DNA of 64,000 bases, taken from NCBI RefSeq assembly GCF_021654455.1, contig NZ_AP024276.1, forward strand, positions 310,001-374,000, in the 5' to 3' direction. Made by a program: the position numbers and the translations under genes. Positions within the stretch are counted from its first letter, which is position 1. Every line of letters starts with the position of its first letter. Of this stretch, positions 1-8,526 are shown one piece after another. This DNA comes from Streptococcus parasuis (GTDB lineage: Bacteria; Bacillota; Bacilli; Lactobacillales; Streptococcaceae). Below the pieces are notes generated by a model. The model had not been told where the DNA came from. It ran no database searches and was given only the letters and a program-made list of their open reading frames with translations.

Positions 1-21
1 TCTTGTTTCAATTAACTATAG

Positions 22-50
22 AAAGAGTATTGGTTAATATACTCTTTTTT
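22..50 (+). terminator. Rho-independent terminator of a gene left of the window
   Basis: A 9-bp stem (positions 22-30 with 39-47) closes an 8-nt loop and runs into a T tract. It lies just before cutC and probably ends a transcript that starts outside the window. Confidence 0.6.
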
Positions 51-86
51 GTTATACTAAAGGAAAAAGACTTGAAAGGAATAGAG

Positions 87-716
87 ATGATTAAAGAATT
101 TTGTTCCGAAAATCATGTAGCTGTGGTGAAAGCTCTTTCTCTGGGTGCTCAAAGAGTTGAACTGTGTGATAATTTAGCGGTTGGAGGAACGACCCCTAGT
201 TATGCAGTGATCAAACATGTTTGTCAACTAGCTCATGAACAGAACGCCACAGTCATGACCATGATTCGTCCACGTGGTGGGAATTTTTGTTATGACCAAA
301 CTGAAATTGAGATGATGGTTGAGGATTGCAGAATCGCCATAGAGCTGGGGTCAGATGGTTTGGTATATGGTGTTTTAACAGAGGAAAATTGGTTGGATGA
401 GGTAGCTTTAGAACAATTGCTGGCTGTTTCAACAGGTCACCAAGTTGTCTTTCATATGGCATTTGATCAGATTCCTCGTAGTCGTCAATTTGAAGCAATT
501 GATTGGTTGGCAAGTCACGGAGTAACACGGATTTTGACGCGTGGAAGTCTGACAGGTTCAGCATTGCAGAATATTGATTGGTTAAGAGACATTCAAGCCT
601 ATGCGGATGGAAAAATTGAAGTTCTTGTTGGCGGTGGATTAACCATAGAAAATGTTCCAACTTTATTAGAAGCATTACCAATCAATCAAATACATGGAAC
701 GAGATTATTTTGGTAA
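87..716 (+). CDS. cutC: CutC family protein (copper homeostasis family)
   Basis: This is a 209-residue TIM-barrel protein of the CutC family, historically linked to copper homeostasis; its biochemical role is not settled. Family hallmarks are the N-terminal FCSENHVAVVKALSLGAQRVELC region, the GGTTPS segment, MIRPRGG near residue 60 and LTRGSLTGSA towards the C terminus. The frame is open upstream to position 3, but the ATG at 87 is preferred because a GAAAGGAA ribosome binding site precedes it and the family's conserved part starts there. It appears to be a single-gene transcript, with a terminator before it and another after it. The copper role is family knowledge, not visible in the sequence. 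Confidence 0.88.
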   Translation: MIKEFCSENHVAVVKALSLGAQRVELCDNLAVGGTTPSYAVIKHVCQLAHEQNATVMTMIRPRGGNFCYDQTEIEMMVEDCRIAIELGSDGLVYGVLTEENWLDEVALEQLLAVSTGHQVVFHMAFDQIPRSRQFEAIDWLASHGVTRILTRGSLTGSALQNIDWLRDIQAYADGKIEVLVGGGLTIENVPTLLEALPINQIHGTRLFW

Positions 717-843
717 GGTGCATTGAACCTAATAAAAATTACAGGATAATAAACGTGCGTCTTTTAGAAGTATTTTTAAGTTAAGGTTTGTTTAAGCATT
801 GGAAGATACAATATATTTATTCTTTTTCATATAATCTCCACGA

Positions 844-870
844 AAGCAGTCGACACAGTCGGCTGTTTTC
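844..870 (+). terminator. Terminator after cutC
   Basis: A 9-bp stem containing wobble pairs (844-852 with 860-868) is followed by TTTTC and ATTTTT. Its sequence resembles the terminator at 6552-6575. Confidence 0.55.
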
Positions 871-1027
871 ATTTTTGGTTGTTAAAGTTCTTTACACAGC
901 CTAGAAACTGCTACGGGAGAGCTTCGATAACTTTTTTACGAGATTCAAGTTAACATATCTGATATCGATAGCGCTTGACAATAGTTTTTTATGTGAAATA
1001 AGCAGGTAGATTTCCGAGTTGAAAATG

Positions 1028-1056
1028 TTTACAAAAAAAAGCAAACTTGCTAGAAT
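1028..1056 (+). promoter_or_regulatory. Sigma-A promoter for the 1084 gene
   Basis: TTTACA and TAGAAT are separated by 17 nt. The start codon lies 27 nt further on, behind an AGGAGG ribosome binding site. Confidence 0.6.
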
Positions 1057-1083
1057 AGCAATATAAAGTAGCAGGAGGATATC

Positions 1084-1767
1084 ATGGGAACAGCTAGACT
1101 TCATGAAATATTGGACAAGATAGTATTGCCAGAAGGGTATTATGAAAAACTTTTAGAATATGCCAAAGAGGGAAAATCCGGTTTCGATGCTGAATTGGAA
1201 AGACTTGGTGAACAAGGATTACTGCTTAATATTTATCAAGGAAATGAAGAAGATCGAAATATTATCTTGCCAAATATTGAAAATGTAGACAAGGAAATTA
1301 GAGAAGAATTGGCTCAATATGCTGCGTCTCTCTTGAATCCCCTACGTAAAGAATTAGGAACTGTGGCTGTTGAAGTGAGTGATTTAGCATTGGATTATGC
1401 CGTTCGCTTAGCTCAATCATTGAATAGTACCCTGCGCTATCATAATTATGACAGTCTAATTGCGATTGCAAAAACGACAGGTGTGGAGCCGAGAGGGAAA
1501 GATTGTCAGTCATTTTCGGAATACCGAGAACAATACAGTCTCTATGATGCTAAAAAATTAATCTATCGTGCTCTGATATGGCGATTGTTTGATGATAGTC
1601 ATGCGGATTACGGACATGCATTGACCATTTTAGGGTTAGATGAGGATGAGTCAGGGATAGAGCAGATTGGTTTTGCTTTTTCAAAATTTACTCTTGACAT
1701 TGACTGGTTACTGACCCATATGATTTTTATTCCGAAGGATTGGATTTTGGAAAAAGGTCAGATTTAA
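1084..1767 (+). CDS. Uncharacterised 227-residue protein
   Basis: I do not recognise this protein. It starts with ATG after a strong AGGAGG site (spacing about 7 nt) and is 227 residues long. It looks soluble, acidic and mainly helical, with no signal peptide, membrane segment or metal-binding motif. Around residues 145-180 it is rich in aromatic and charged residues (SEYREQYSLYDAKKLIYRAL). It has its own promoter (1028-1056) and terminator (1799-1821), so it is a single-gene unit between cutC and yqeG. Codon use looks like that of its neighbours and nothing suggests recent transfer. No function can be assigned from the sequence. Confidence 0.8.
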   Translation: MGTARLHEILDKIVLPEGYYEKLLEYAKEGKSGFDAELERLGEQGLLLNIYQGNEEDRNIILPNIENVDKEIREELAQYAASLLNPLRKELGTVAVEVSDLALDYAVRLAQSLNSTLRYHNYDSLIAIAKTTGVEPRGKDCQSFSEYREQYSLYDAKKLIYRALIWRLFDDSHADYGHALTILGLDEDESGIEQIGFAFSKFTLDIDWLLTHMIFIPKDWILEKGQI

Positions 1768-1798
1768 TTGAGATACCAAGATGATTCCATTCAGAGAG

Positions 1799-1821
1799 CA
1801 CTCGGTCTATCCGAGTGTTTT
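1799..1821 (+). terminator. Terminator after the 1084 gene
   Basis: A perfect GC-rich 7-bp stem, CACTCGG with CCGAGTG, and a 5-nt loop are followed by TTTT. Confidence 0.8.
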
Positions 1822-1889
1822 CTATTATCGGTTCGCATTTTTCTTAAAAAAATGGTATAATTATCTGATAAAAACCTTTGGAGACGATA

Positions 1890-2417
1890 GTGAGTTTAGA
1901 GAATTATATGCCAGATTTTGCCTTGGAAAAGGCTTATGATGTGACAGTTGATAGCTTGAAAAAACATGGGATTAAGGTTGTGTTTGTTGACTTGGATAAT
2001 ACTTTAATTGCCTGGAATAATCCTGATGGAACGCCAGAAATGCGTCAATGGTTACATGACTTACGTGATGCGGGAATTCCTGTAGTAGTTGTTTCCAACA
2101 ATAAATATGAGCGTGTCAAACGGGCAGTTGAAAAATTTGGGATTGAATTTGAAGCCTTCGCTCTCAAACCGTTCACCTTTGGGATTAACCGTGCACTGAA
2201 ACGCTTTAATGTCCAGCCACATGAAGTGGTCATGATTGGCGATCAGTTGATGACAGACATTCGTGCGGCTAAGCGAGCTGGACTTAAGTCGGTCTTAGTC
2301 AAGCCCTTGATTCGGACAGATTCTATTAATACACAGATTAACCGTTGGCGCGAAAGACGGACAATGAAAAAAATCATCGCTACTTACGGAGCGATAGACT
2401 ATAAGAGGGAGATGTAA
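1890..2417 (+). CDS. yqeG: YqeG family HAD-IIIA phosphatase
   Basis: A HAD-superfamily phosphatase of the YqeG group, 175 residues. HAD motif I is VFVDLDNTLI near residue 35 (nucleophile Asp), motif II is VVVSNN and motif III/IV is MIGDQLMTDI. The physiological substrate is not known to me. The GTG at 1890 is chosen: GGAG lies 6 nt before it and the family begins MSLENYMPDF at that point, whereas the TTG at 1878 overlaps the binding site. A TATAAT box at 1856-1861 probably drives the gene. The stop codon abuts the GTG of yqeH, so the two are translationally adjacent at the head of the yqeG-rsfS operon. Confidence 0.9.
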   Translation: MSLENYMPDFALEKAYDVTVDSLKKHGIKVVFVDLDNTLIAWNNPDGTPEMRQWLHDLRDAGIPVVVVSNNKYERVKRAVEKFGIEFEAFALKPFTFGINRALKRFNVQPHEVVMIGDQLMTDIRAAKRAGLKSVLVKPLIRTDSINTQINRWRERRTMKKIIATYGAIDYKREM

Positions 2418-3524
2418 GTGGAAGAATTATTTTGTATTGGTTGTGGTGCTCAAATTCAGACGACAGATAAAGATGTTGCAGGATTTACTCCTCAATCAGC
2501 CTTAGAAAAAGGTTTAGAAACTGGTCAATTATACTGCCAACGTTGTTTCCGTTTGCGTCATTACAATGAAATCTCTGATGTCAATATTTCCGATGATGAT
2601 TTCTTGAAACTTCTCCATAGTGTGGGAGAAAGTGATGCCTTGGTGGTCAATGTCATTGATATTTTTGATTTTAATGGTTCAATCATTCCTGGTTTGCCTC
2701 GCTTTATTTCAGGAAATGATGTGCTTTTGGTCGGCAACAAGCAGGATATTTTACCCAAGTCTGTAAAGACAGGCAAGGTCACCCAGTGGTTGACCGAACG
2801 GGCGCATGAAATCGGCATGCGACCAGTCGATGTGGTTCTGACTTCTGCCCAAAACAAGCAGGCTATCAAGGATTTGATTGAAAAGATAGAACAATACCGC
2901 AAAGGTCGGGATGTCTATGTAGTCGGAGTGACCAACGTCGGCAAATCAACCTTGATCAATGCTATTATCCAAGAAATCACAGGGGATAAGGATGTTATCA
3001 CAACTTCACGATTCCCAGGGACAACTTTAGATAAGATTGAGATTCCTCTGGATGATGGTTCTTTCATTTACGATACGCCAGGGATTATTCACCGTCATCA
3101 GATGGCACATTACCTGACGGCTAAAAATCTCAAATATATCAGCCCTCGGAAGGAAATCAAGCCAAAGACCTACCAGCTCAATCCAGAACAAACCTTGTTC
3201 TTGGCAGGTCTTGGACGATTTGACTTTGTATCTGGCGAACGCCAAGGTTTCACAGCGTTTTTTGACAATGAACTTCAACTCCATCGGACCAAGTTACAAG
3301 GTGCTAGTGATTTTTACCAGAAACATGCGGGGACTTTGTTAGTTCCGCCAACCAGTAAGGAACTAAAAGAGTTTCCAGAGTTGGTCCGCCATGAATTTAC
3401 CATTAATGAAAAGATGGATGTGGTTTTTTCAGGTCTTGGTTGGATTCGTGTCAATGAAAAAGCCAAGATTGCCGCTTGGGCTCCTAAGGGTGTTGATGTT
3501 GTCATCCGCAAGGCCATTATTTAA
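2418..3524 (+). CDS. yqeH: Ribosome biogenesis GTPase YqeH (circularly permuted)
   Basis: A 368-residue GTPase needed for 30S subunit assembly in Bacillus subtilis. An N-terminal zinc finger (CIGCG near residue 6, CQRC near 40) precedes the GTPase domain. The G motifs come in permuted order: G4 (NKQD, about residue 110) and G5 (SAQN) before G1 (GVTNVGKST, about 170) and G3 (DTPG). This order is diagnostic of the family, and length is normal. GTG start with AGGGAG upstream. It lies in an operon with yqeG, yhbY and rsfS, which are all ribosome-associated. Confidence 0.95.
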   Translation: MEELFCIGCGAQIQTTDKDVAGFTPQSALEKGLETGQLYCQRCFRLRHYNEISDVNISDDDFLKLLHSVGESDALVVNVIDIFDFNGSIIPGLPRFISGNDVLLVGNKQDILPKSVKTGKVTQWLTERAHEIGMRPVDVVLTSAQNKQAIKDLIEKIEQYRKGRDVYVVGVTNVGKSTLINAIIQEITGDKDVITTSRFPGTTLDKIEIPLDDGSFIYDTPGIIHRHQMAHYLTAKNLKYISPRKEIKPKTYQLNPEQTLFLAGLGRFDFVSGERQGFTAFFDNELQLHRTKLQGASDFYQKHAGTLLVPPTSKELKEFPELVRHEFTINEKMDVVFSGLGWIRVNEKAKIAAWAPKGVDVVIRKAII

Positions 3525-3548
3525 TGAGCGCTTAAGAGGGATTCTCTT

Positions 3549-3938
3549 ATGAAAAAAGTAGTTGGTATGCTGGCCGTTGTCGGTTTGTGCGTACTGGCCT
3601 ATTGGTTTTGGCCAGGGGAAGAACCAATTCTTCCCAAACCCAGTGAGGTCCGGGACATTCGTTTGGTCCAAGGTCAAGAAGTAGTCCAAATCGACCAGTC
3701 TGAAGAGATAGCAGTCTTTTTGGCAGAACTAGGAAATGCAAAAAAGACCCATCAAGATAGTGTTCACGATGCACCGTTGGTTTCACCCCATGTGCGGATT
3801 GCTTTTGTCATGGCAGAAGGTGAAACCACAGCATTTGCCTATGAAGGAATACTTAACAGCTATCTGGAGTTTCCCTACATTGGTATCTACAAGCTGAAAG
3901 AGTCTCCTCAAGTGATTCAGAAAATGCTAGCAGACTAG
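3549..3938 (+). CDS. Small membrane-anchored or secreted protein of unknown function
   Basis: A 129-residue protein with one N-terminal hydrophobic segment (residues 3-20, VVGMLAVVGLCVLAYWFW) behind a Lys-Lys pair, so it is either membrane-anchored with the bulk outside or secreted. The extracellular part has a strand-rich look and ends in IYKLKESPQVIQKMLAD. It resembles small streptococcal proteins annotated DUF5301, but I hold that weakly. It sits between yqeH and yhbY within the ribosome-assembly operon, where most Firmicutes have aroE or nothing. Nothing in the sequence gives its function. Confidence 0.75.
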   Translation: MKKVVGMLAVVGLCVLAYWFWPGEEPILPKPSEVRDIRLVQGQEVVQIDQSEEIAVFLAELGNAKKTHQDSVHDAPLVSPHVRIAFVMAEGETTAFAYEGILNSYLEFPYIGIYKLKESPQVIQKMLAD

Positions 3939-3970
3939 GTCTGCTTAGTTTAGTAAAGAAAAGAGAAATT

Positions 3971-4282
3971 ATGTCATTAACTTCAAAACAACGTGCCTTT
4001 TTGAACAGTCAGGCACACAGTCTCAAACCAATTATTCAGATTGGGAAAAATGGTCTCAATGACCAGATTAAAACCAGTGTTCGTCAAGCGCTTGATGCAC
4101 GTGAGTTGATAAAGGTTACCTTATTACAAAATACAGACGAAAATATTCACGAGGTCGCAGAGATACTGGAAGATGAAATTGGGGTCGATACAGTTCAAAA
4201 AATTGGTCGTATCTTGATTTTATTTAAACAATCTAGCAAGAAAGAGAACAGAAAAATTTCTAAAAAGGTTAAAGAAATCTAA
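3971..4282 (+). CDS. yhbY: Ribosome-associated RNA-binding protein YhbY (CRM domain)
   Basis: A 103-residue single CRM-domain protein. The CRM signature KPIIQIGKNGL lies at residues 17-27, with an L-K-V-L pattern and a basic C-terminal tail. The family binds pre-50S or 50S particles. ATG start behind AAAGAGAA. It is placed between yqeH and nadD as in most Bacilli. Confidence 0.92.
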   Translation: MSLTSKQRAFLNSQAHSLKPIIQIGKNGLNDQIKTSVRQALDARELIKVTLLQNTDENIHEVAEILEDEIGVDTVQKIGRILILFKQSSKKENRKISKKVKEI

Positions 4283-4294
4283 GAAGGAGAGCCT

Positions 4295-4927
4295 ATGGCT
4301 ATTGAACTCTTAACACCCTTTACCAAGGTTGAATTAGAGGTTGAAAAGAAAGAAACCAATCGCAAACAAGTTGGAATTCTAGGTGGGAATTTCAACCCTG
4401 TCCACAATGCTCATTTGATTGTAGCTGATCAGGTGCGCCAGCAATTGCAACTGGATGAAGTGTTGCTGATGCCTGAATTTATTCCACCACATGTAGATAA
4501 AAAAGAAACAATTGATGAGTATCATCGTTATTCCATGCTCAAGATGGCTATTGCAGGTATTGAGGGGTTGGGTATAGAAACTATTGAATTGGAGCGCCGG
4601 GGTGTCAGCTATACCTATGACACTATGAAATTGTTGAAGGAAAAAAATCCAGACACAGATTATTATTTTATCATTGGTGCGGATATGGTGGATTATCTTC
4701 CAAAATGGCATAAGATTGATGAACTCGTTACTATGGTTCAGTTTGTTGGCGTACAACGTCCACGTTATAAAGCTGGGACTTCCTACCCGGTTATCTGGGT
4801 AGATGTGCCGCTCATGGATATTTCTTCTAGCATGGTGCGTGATTTTATTAAACAAGGTCGAGTACCAAACTTTATGGTCCCACACGAGGTGTTAGATTAT
4901 ATTGAGGAGAAGGGGCTTTATCAATGA
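4295..4927 (+). CDS. nadD: Nicotinate-nucleotide adenylyltransferase
   Basis: NadD makes nicotinate adenine dinucleotide from nicotinate mononucleotide and ATP, a step in NAD synthesis. The nucleotidyltransferase motif [12 protein letters not shown] lies at residues 29-40, and the C-terminal [12 protein letters not shown] is the second conserved ATP-binding motif. At 210 residues it carries an N-terminal extension of about 25 residues, as in other streptococci. ATG behind AAGGAGAG. Its end overlaps yqeK by 4 nt, indicating translational coupling. Confidence 0.95.
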   Translation: MAIELLTPFTKVELEVEKKETNRKQVGILGGNFNPVHNAHLIVADQVRQQLQLDEVLLMPEFIPPHVDKKETIDEYHRYSMLKMAIAGIEGLGIETIELERRGVSYTYDTMKLLKEKNPDTDYYFIIGADMVDYLPKWHKIDELVTMVQFVGVQRPRYKAGTSYPVIWVDVPLMDISSSMVRDFIKQGRVPNFMVPHEVLDYIEEKGLYQ

Positions 4928-5511
4928 TCAATTCAGATTTAGACTTCAATCGCGAAGCCTTGTTAGAAAAAATAAGTGTCGCTATGAAACCGAAACGATT
5001 TCAACATGTTTTGGGGGTGGAAGAGGCAGCTCTTGAATTGGCTGACCAATATGGCTGTGACCCGAAAAAAGCTAGTCTTGCAGCACTTTTGCATGATTAT
5101 GCCAAAGAAGAGGAAGACCAAGTCTTTCTGGACTTGATTGCCAAGTATGAATTGGATAAGGACTTGCTCAACTGGGATAATAATATCTGGCACGGTGTAG
5201 TAGGAGCCTATAAAATCGCAGAAGATTTTGGTTTGGAAGATGAGGAGATTTTACAAGCCATTCAACGGCATACAGTTGGTGCGCGAGAAATGACCTTACT
5301 GGATAAAGTGCTCTATGTAGCGGACTATATCGAACCCAATCGGGATTTTCCTGGGGTGGAAGAGGCACGACGGATTGCAAAAGAGTCTTTGGACAAGGCT
5401 GTAGCCTTTGAAACTGCCCAAACGATTTCTTACTTAGCTAAGAAGGGGATTCCCATTTATCCACAGACCTTGGAAACGTATAATGCTTATGTCGGAGAGT
5501 TAAGTAGGTAA
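4924..5511 (+). CDS. yqeK: HD-domain phosphohydrolase YqeK
   Basis: A 195-residue HD-domain protein. Metal-binding residues are seen as LLHDYAKEE near residue 58, a downstream His (WHGVVGAY) and RHTVGA. YqeK proteins hydrolyse diadenosine tetraphosphate to ADP (the bis(5'-nucleosyl)-tetraphosphatase family). The ATG overlaps the nadD stop. It is followed after one base by an isochorismatase-like gene in the same operon. Confidence 0.92.
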   Translation: MINSDLDFNREALLEKISVAMKPKRFQHVLGVEEAALELADQYGCDPKKASLAALLHDYAKEEEDQVFLDLIAKYELDKDLLNWDNNIWHGVVGAYKIAEDFGLEDEEILQAIQRHTVGAREMTLLDKVLYVADYIEPNRDFPGVEEARRIAKESLDKAVAFETAQTISYLAKKGIPIYPQTLETYNAYVGELSR

Positions 5512-5512
5512 G

Positions 5513-6022
5513 ATGAAGTCAGCACTATTAGTCATTGATATTCAGAATTTGGTAGTGGAGGGTAAGCCATTTGCTATTGAAGAAAGGCTCCAGCTTTGGC
5601 AGGATAGTCTTGCACTGGTTCGACAATCAGGGATCGAGGTTATCTATATTCGCCATCATGATCAAGAATTGGTCAAAGATACGCCTGATTGGGAAATTCA
5701 TCCTTTGGTTGCACCCTTAGAAAATGAAATGATTTTTGATAAAACTTTCAATAGTGCTTTCAAAGAGACAGGGCTTAATTCTTACTTGCATAAACAAAAG
5801 ATAAACAAGCTCATCATCATGGGCATGGTGACCAATTTTTGTGTTGATACGACGATTAAAGTAGCCTTTGAACTAGGCTACAAGGTAGCTGTGATTCAGG
5901 ACGGAACGACGACAGGTTATACTGGAAAATTGGATGCCAAAGACTTGATTGACCACTACCAAAACATCTGGTCATGGAATTTTGCCCAGGTAGATACATT
6001 AGAAAATATTATTAGAGGATAA
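5513..6022 (+). CDS. Isochorismatase-like cysteine hydrolase
   Basis: A 169-residue member of the isochorismatase superfamily. The putative triad is Asp in LLVIDIQN (residue 9), Lys in [10 protein letters not shown] (about 77) and Cys in TNFCVDTT (about 108). The family covers nicotinamidases and other amide hydrolases. The place after nadD and yqeK makes a role in pyridine-nucleotide salvage tempting, but the substrate cannot be read from the sequence. Start ATG is 1 nt after the yqeK stop, so expression is coupled. Confidence 0.88.
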   Translation: MKSALLVIDIQNLVVEGKPFAIEERLQLWQDSLALVRQSGIEVIYIRHHDQELVKDTPDWEIHPLVAPLENEMIFDKTFNSAFKETGLNSYLHKQKINKLIIMGMVTNFCVDTTIKVAFELGYKVAVIQDGTTTGYTGKLDAKDLIDHYQNIWSWNFAQVDTLENIIRG

Positions 6023-6023
6023 A

Positions 6024-6383
6024 ATGAAAGAACTAGATTTAGTAAAAGTTGTAGTCCAGGCTGCTGATGATAAGCGAGCTGATGACCTTGTTGTGGTTGA
6101 TGTTCAGGGTGTGACTAGCTTGACAGATTATTTTGTAATTGCCAGTTCAATGAATAGTCGCCAGTTGGATGCTATTGCGGAAAATATCCGTGAAAAGGTT
6201 GCAGAAGCCGGTATTAAAGGCGGCCGTGTCGAAGGTGATAGCACTGGTGGCTGGGTCCTTTTGGATCTCGGTAGTGTTGTGGTGCATATTTTTTCTGAAG
6301 AAATGCGAGACCTCTACAACCTTGAAAAATTATGGCACGAAGGTAGCTTCTTGGAAGTCGCAGACTTTTTAGACGAGGAATAG
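6024..6383 (+). CDS. rsfS: Ribosomal silencing factor RsfS
   Basis: A 119-residue RsfS/YbeB/Iojap protein that binds L14 and blocks subunit joining in starvation. The conserved core is [20 protein letters not shown] and the Trp/Asp stretch [16 protein letters not shown]. It starts 1 nt after the previous stop and is the last gene of the operon that begins at yqeG. Confidence 0.94.
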   Translation: MKELDLVKVVVQAADDKRADDLVVVDVQGVTSLTDYFVIASSMNSRQLDAIAENIREKVAEAGIKGGRVEGDSTGGWVLLDLGSVVVHIFSEEMRDLYNLEKLWHEGSFLEVADFLDEE

Positions 6384-6462
6384 TGAAACAGTTTGGTGGA
6401 TATGAAAAGTCCGGTGGGCTATTCGTACCTGACCTAAAATAAAGTAAGGAAGCGTTTCAGCT

Positions 6463-6530
6463 GGTCACCTTGAAACTCGAAAGTGACCAAAATGAGTTCA
6501 CTATTATGTGATTAGAAGTGATAGACTTCT
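6463..6530 (+). other. Two hairpins in the rsfS-methyltransferase gap
   Basis: In the 213-nt gap are a stem GGTCAC/GTGACC (6463-6468 with 6483-6488) and a perfect AGAAGT/ACTTCT stem (6514-6519 with 6525-6530). No T tract follows either. They precede a clear terminator at 6552-6575. Confidence 0.5.
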
Positions 6531-6551
6531 TGAATAAAGTGTGAGTTAATG

Positions 6552-6575
6552 AAGCAGTCGATTGGCTGCTTTTTA
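6552..6575 (+). terminator. Terminator before the methyltransferase gene
   Basis: AAGCAG and CTGCTT arms with a short loop run into TTTTT. It ends about 20 nt before the next start codon, so it could act as an attenuator of that gene as well as ending the rsfS operon. Confidence 0.7.
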
Positions 6576-6596
6576 TGAAAGGAAAAATGGGAAAAT

Positions 6597-7343
6597 ATGG
6601 CAACTTATGAAACATTTGCGGCGGTCTATGATGAAATCATGGATGACAGCTTGTATGATAAATGGACAGATTTTAGCTTGCGGAACATGCCAAAAGACAC
6701 CAAGACTATTTTAGAATTGGCCTGTGGGACAGGGATTCAGGCTGTGCGTTTTGCTCAAAAGGGTTATGAAGTGACTGGTCTGGACTTGTCCTATGAAATG
6801 CTGGAGTTGGCCCAGAAAAAGGCAGAAGCTGCTGGGGTCATGATGGAACTGGCCCAAGCAGATATGATGGCTTTGGAAGGTGTTGGAGATTTTGATGCTG
6901 TGACTTGTTACTCAGATAGTCTTTGCTACATGGCTGACCAAGAAGCTGTTTTGCGGGTCTTTGAAGGCGTTCATTCTGTTCTCAATCCAGGAGGGACCTT
7001 CCTTTTTGACGTTCACTCTATTTATCAAATGGAGGAAGTGTTTGCAGGCTATAGCTATCATGAAAATTATGAGGATTTTGCCTTTGTCTGGGACACCTAT
7101 GAAGGTGAGCATGAGTATTCGATTGTTCATGAATTGACCTTCTTTGTCAAAGATGAGGACAGTCAAGAGGAGCGGTTTATCCGTCGGGATGAAGTTCATG
7201 TAGAGCGGACCTATCCGATTGATACCTATGTGGAATTATTGAAACAAGCTGGTTTTGCATCTGTGGAAGTCTTTACGGACTTTGAAGACGAAGCTCCAAC
7301 TGAAACCAGCCAGCGGTGGTTTTTCAAGGCGGTCAAGGCATGA
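6597..7343 (+). CDS. Class I SAM-dependent methyltransferase
   Basis: A 248-residue class I methyltransferase. Motif I is [13 protein letters not shown] near residue 40 (SAM-binding glycine loop), motif II is [11 protein letters not shown] and motif IV is [13 protein letters not shown]. Small-molecule methyltransferases of this type in streptococci have no assigned substrate. ATG at 6597 follows AAAGGAAA. It overlaps tmcAL by 4 nt (ATGA), so it may relate to tRNA or ribosome modification, but that is inference. Confidence 0.85.
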   Translation: MATYETFAAVYDEIMDDSLYDKWTDFSLRNMPKDTKTILELACGTGIQAVRFAQKGYEVTGLDLSYEMLELAQKKAEAAGVMMELAQADMMALEGVGDFDAVTCYSDSLCYMADQEAVLRVFEGVHSVLNPGGTFLFDVHSIYQMEEVFAGYSYHENYEDFAFVWDTYEGEHEYSIVHELTFFVKDEDSQEERFIRRDEVHVERTYPIDTYVELLKQAGFASVEVFTDFEDEAPTETSQRWFFKAVKA

Positions 7344-8428
7344 TTTCAGGGATTATTGCAGAATACAATCCATTTCACACGGGACATAAATACCTGCTGG
7401 ACCAGGTGGAAGGATTGAAAATTGTGGTTATGTCTGGCAATTTTATGCAACGGGGTGAGCCAGCCATCGTGGATAAGTGGATACGGGCTCAGATGGCTTT
7501 GGAACACGGGGCAGATCTTGTTGTTGAGATGCCCTTTTTGGTGTCGGTCCAGTCGGCTGACCATTTTGCTAAGGGAGCAATTAGCATTTTACACAGGTTA
7601 GGTGTGGAAAAACTGGTTTTCGGTACGGAAGAAATGCTGGATTATCAGAAAATTGCAGACATTTATGTGGATAAGTCGGAAGAAATGGAAAATTTTGTGA
7701 AAAACTTGCCAGACAATCTCTCTTATCCACAGAAGACCCAGGCCATGTGGCAGGAGTTTGCTGGGCTGACCTTCACAGGTGATACACCCAATCATATTCT
7801 GGGCTTGGCTTACGCTAAGGCGGTGGCTGGAACAGGTATTCAGCTTGGTCCTGTTCAGCGGCAGGGGGCTGGTTTTCACTCGGAAGAGGTGGAAACGACC
7901 TACGCTTCGGCGACAGCTATCCGAAAGGGTGCTGACCAGTTGGAATTGGTGCGTGACTTTTTACCTTCTGCCAGTCTCTTTGAAGAGGCGACCAAGGTAA
8001 GCTGGAGAAATTATTTTCCCCTGCTCCGCTACCAGATTGCGACCCACCGAGATCTCAGTCAGGTCTTTCAGGTGAACGAAGAACTAGCCAGTCGTATCCG
8101 CTCTGCCATTGGGAGCGCAGCGACCGTGGAGGAGCTAGTGGATGCTGTTGCGACCAAGCGCTACACCAAGGCGCGGGTGCGGCGGGTGCTGACCTACACC
8201 TTGGTCAATGCGGTGGAAACTCCCTTGCCAGAAGCGGTCCATGTCCTAGGCTTTTCGGCTCGAGGCCAGGCCTATCTCAAGACCGTCAAGGAGCGAGTGG
8301 GCTTAGTGACGCGGATCGGCAAAGAGCCCTGGGACAGCCTGACCCAACAGGCGGATGCAGTCTATCAACTGGGCGCTGACGCAATAGCAGAGCAAACCTA
8401 CGGGCGCGTGCCGGTGAGGGTGGAGTGA
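7340..8428 (+). CDS. tmcAL: tRNA(Met) cytidine acetate ligase (TmcAL, YlbM)
   Basis: TmcAL activates acetate with ATP and acetylates C34 of elongator tRNA-Met. The nucleotidyltransferase HxGH-type motif is [10 protein letters not shown] at residues 9-18, and the family block [13 protein letters not shown] follows near residue 150. Length, 362 residues, is slightly shorter than the B. subtilis protein. The frame opens 8 codons earlier, but the ATG at 7340 overlaps the preceding stop (ATGA) and gives the family N terminus [13 protein letters not shown]. The last third is richer in G and C than its surroundings. Confidence 0.92.
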   Translation: MISGIIAEYNPFHTGHKYLLDQVEGLKIVVMSGNFMQRGEPAIVDKWIRAQMALEHGADLVVEMPFLVSVQSADHFAKGAISILHRLGVEKLVFGTEEMLDYQKIADIYVDKSEEMENFVKNLPDNLSYPQKTQAMWQEFAGLTFTGDTPNHILGLAYAKAVAGTGIQLGPVQRQGAGFHSEEVETTYASATAIRKGADQLELVRDFLPSASLFEEATKVSWRNYFPLLRYQIATHRDLSQVFQVNEELASRIRSAIGSAATVEELVDAVATKRYTKARVRRVLTYTLVNAVETPLPEAVHVLGFSARGQAYLKTVKERVGLVTRIGKEPWDSLTQQADAVYQLGADAIAEQTYGRVPVRVE

Positions 8429-8444
8429 GATGAATTCATCAAAG

Positions 8445-8490
8445 AATAGGAAGTTTTTGTAGTTGACTTGAAAACTTTCCTATTTTTTTT
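8445..8490 (+). terminator. Terminator after tmcAL, merged with next promoter
   Basis: AATAGGAA and TTCCTATT arms (part of a longer stem with a bulge) are followed by T8. The candidate -35 box TTGAAA (8468-8473) of the next gene lies inside the stem, and its TATAAT box is at 8492-8497. Confidence 0.75.
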
Positions 8491-8526
8491 GTATAATTTA
8501 AGTAGAAAAATCAAAGGAAATAAATC

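Larger units (their letters stand above)
717..1083. other. Intergenic region cutC to 1084 gene
   Basis: This 367-nt stretch holds the cutC terminator near 844-870 and the promoter at 1028-1056. I see no credible gene in the rest. A minus-strand open frame here (901-1104) lacks a ribosome binding site and any family resemblance. Confidence 0.6.

Noticed and set aside
2418..3524. yqeH as a rearranged gene because its GTPase motifs are in the wrong order
   Set aside because: The circular permutation G4-G5-G1-G3 is the normal state of this family.
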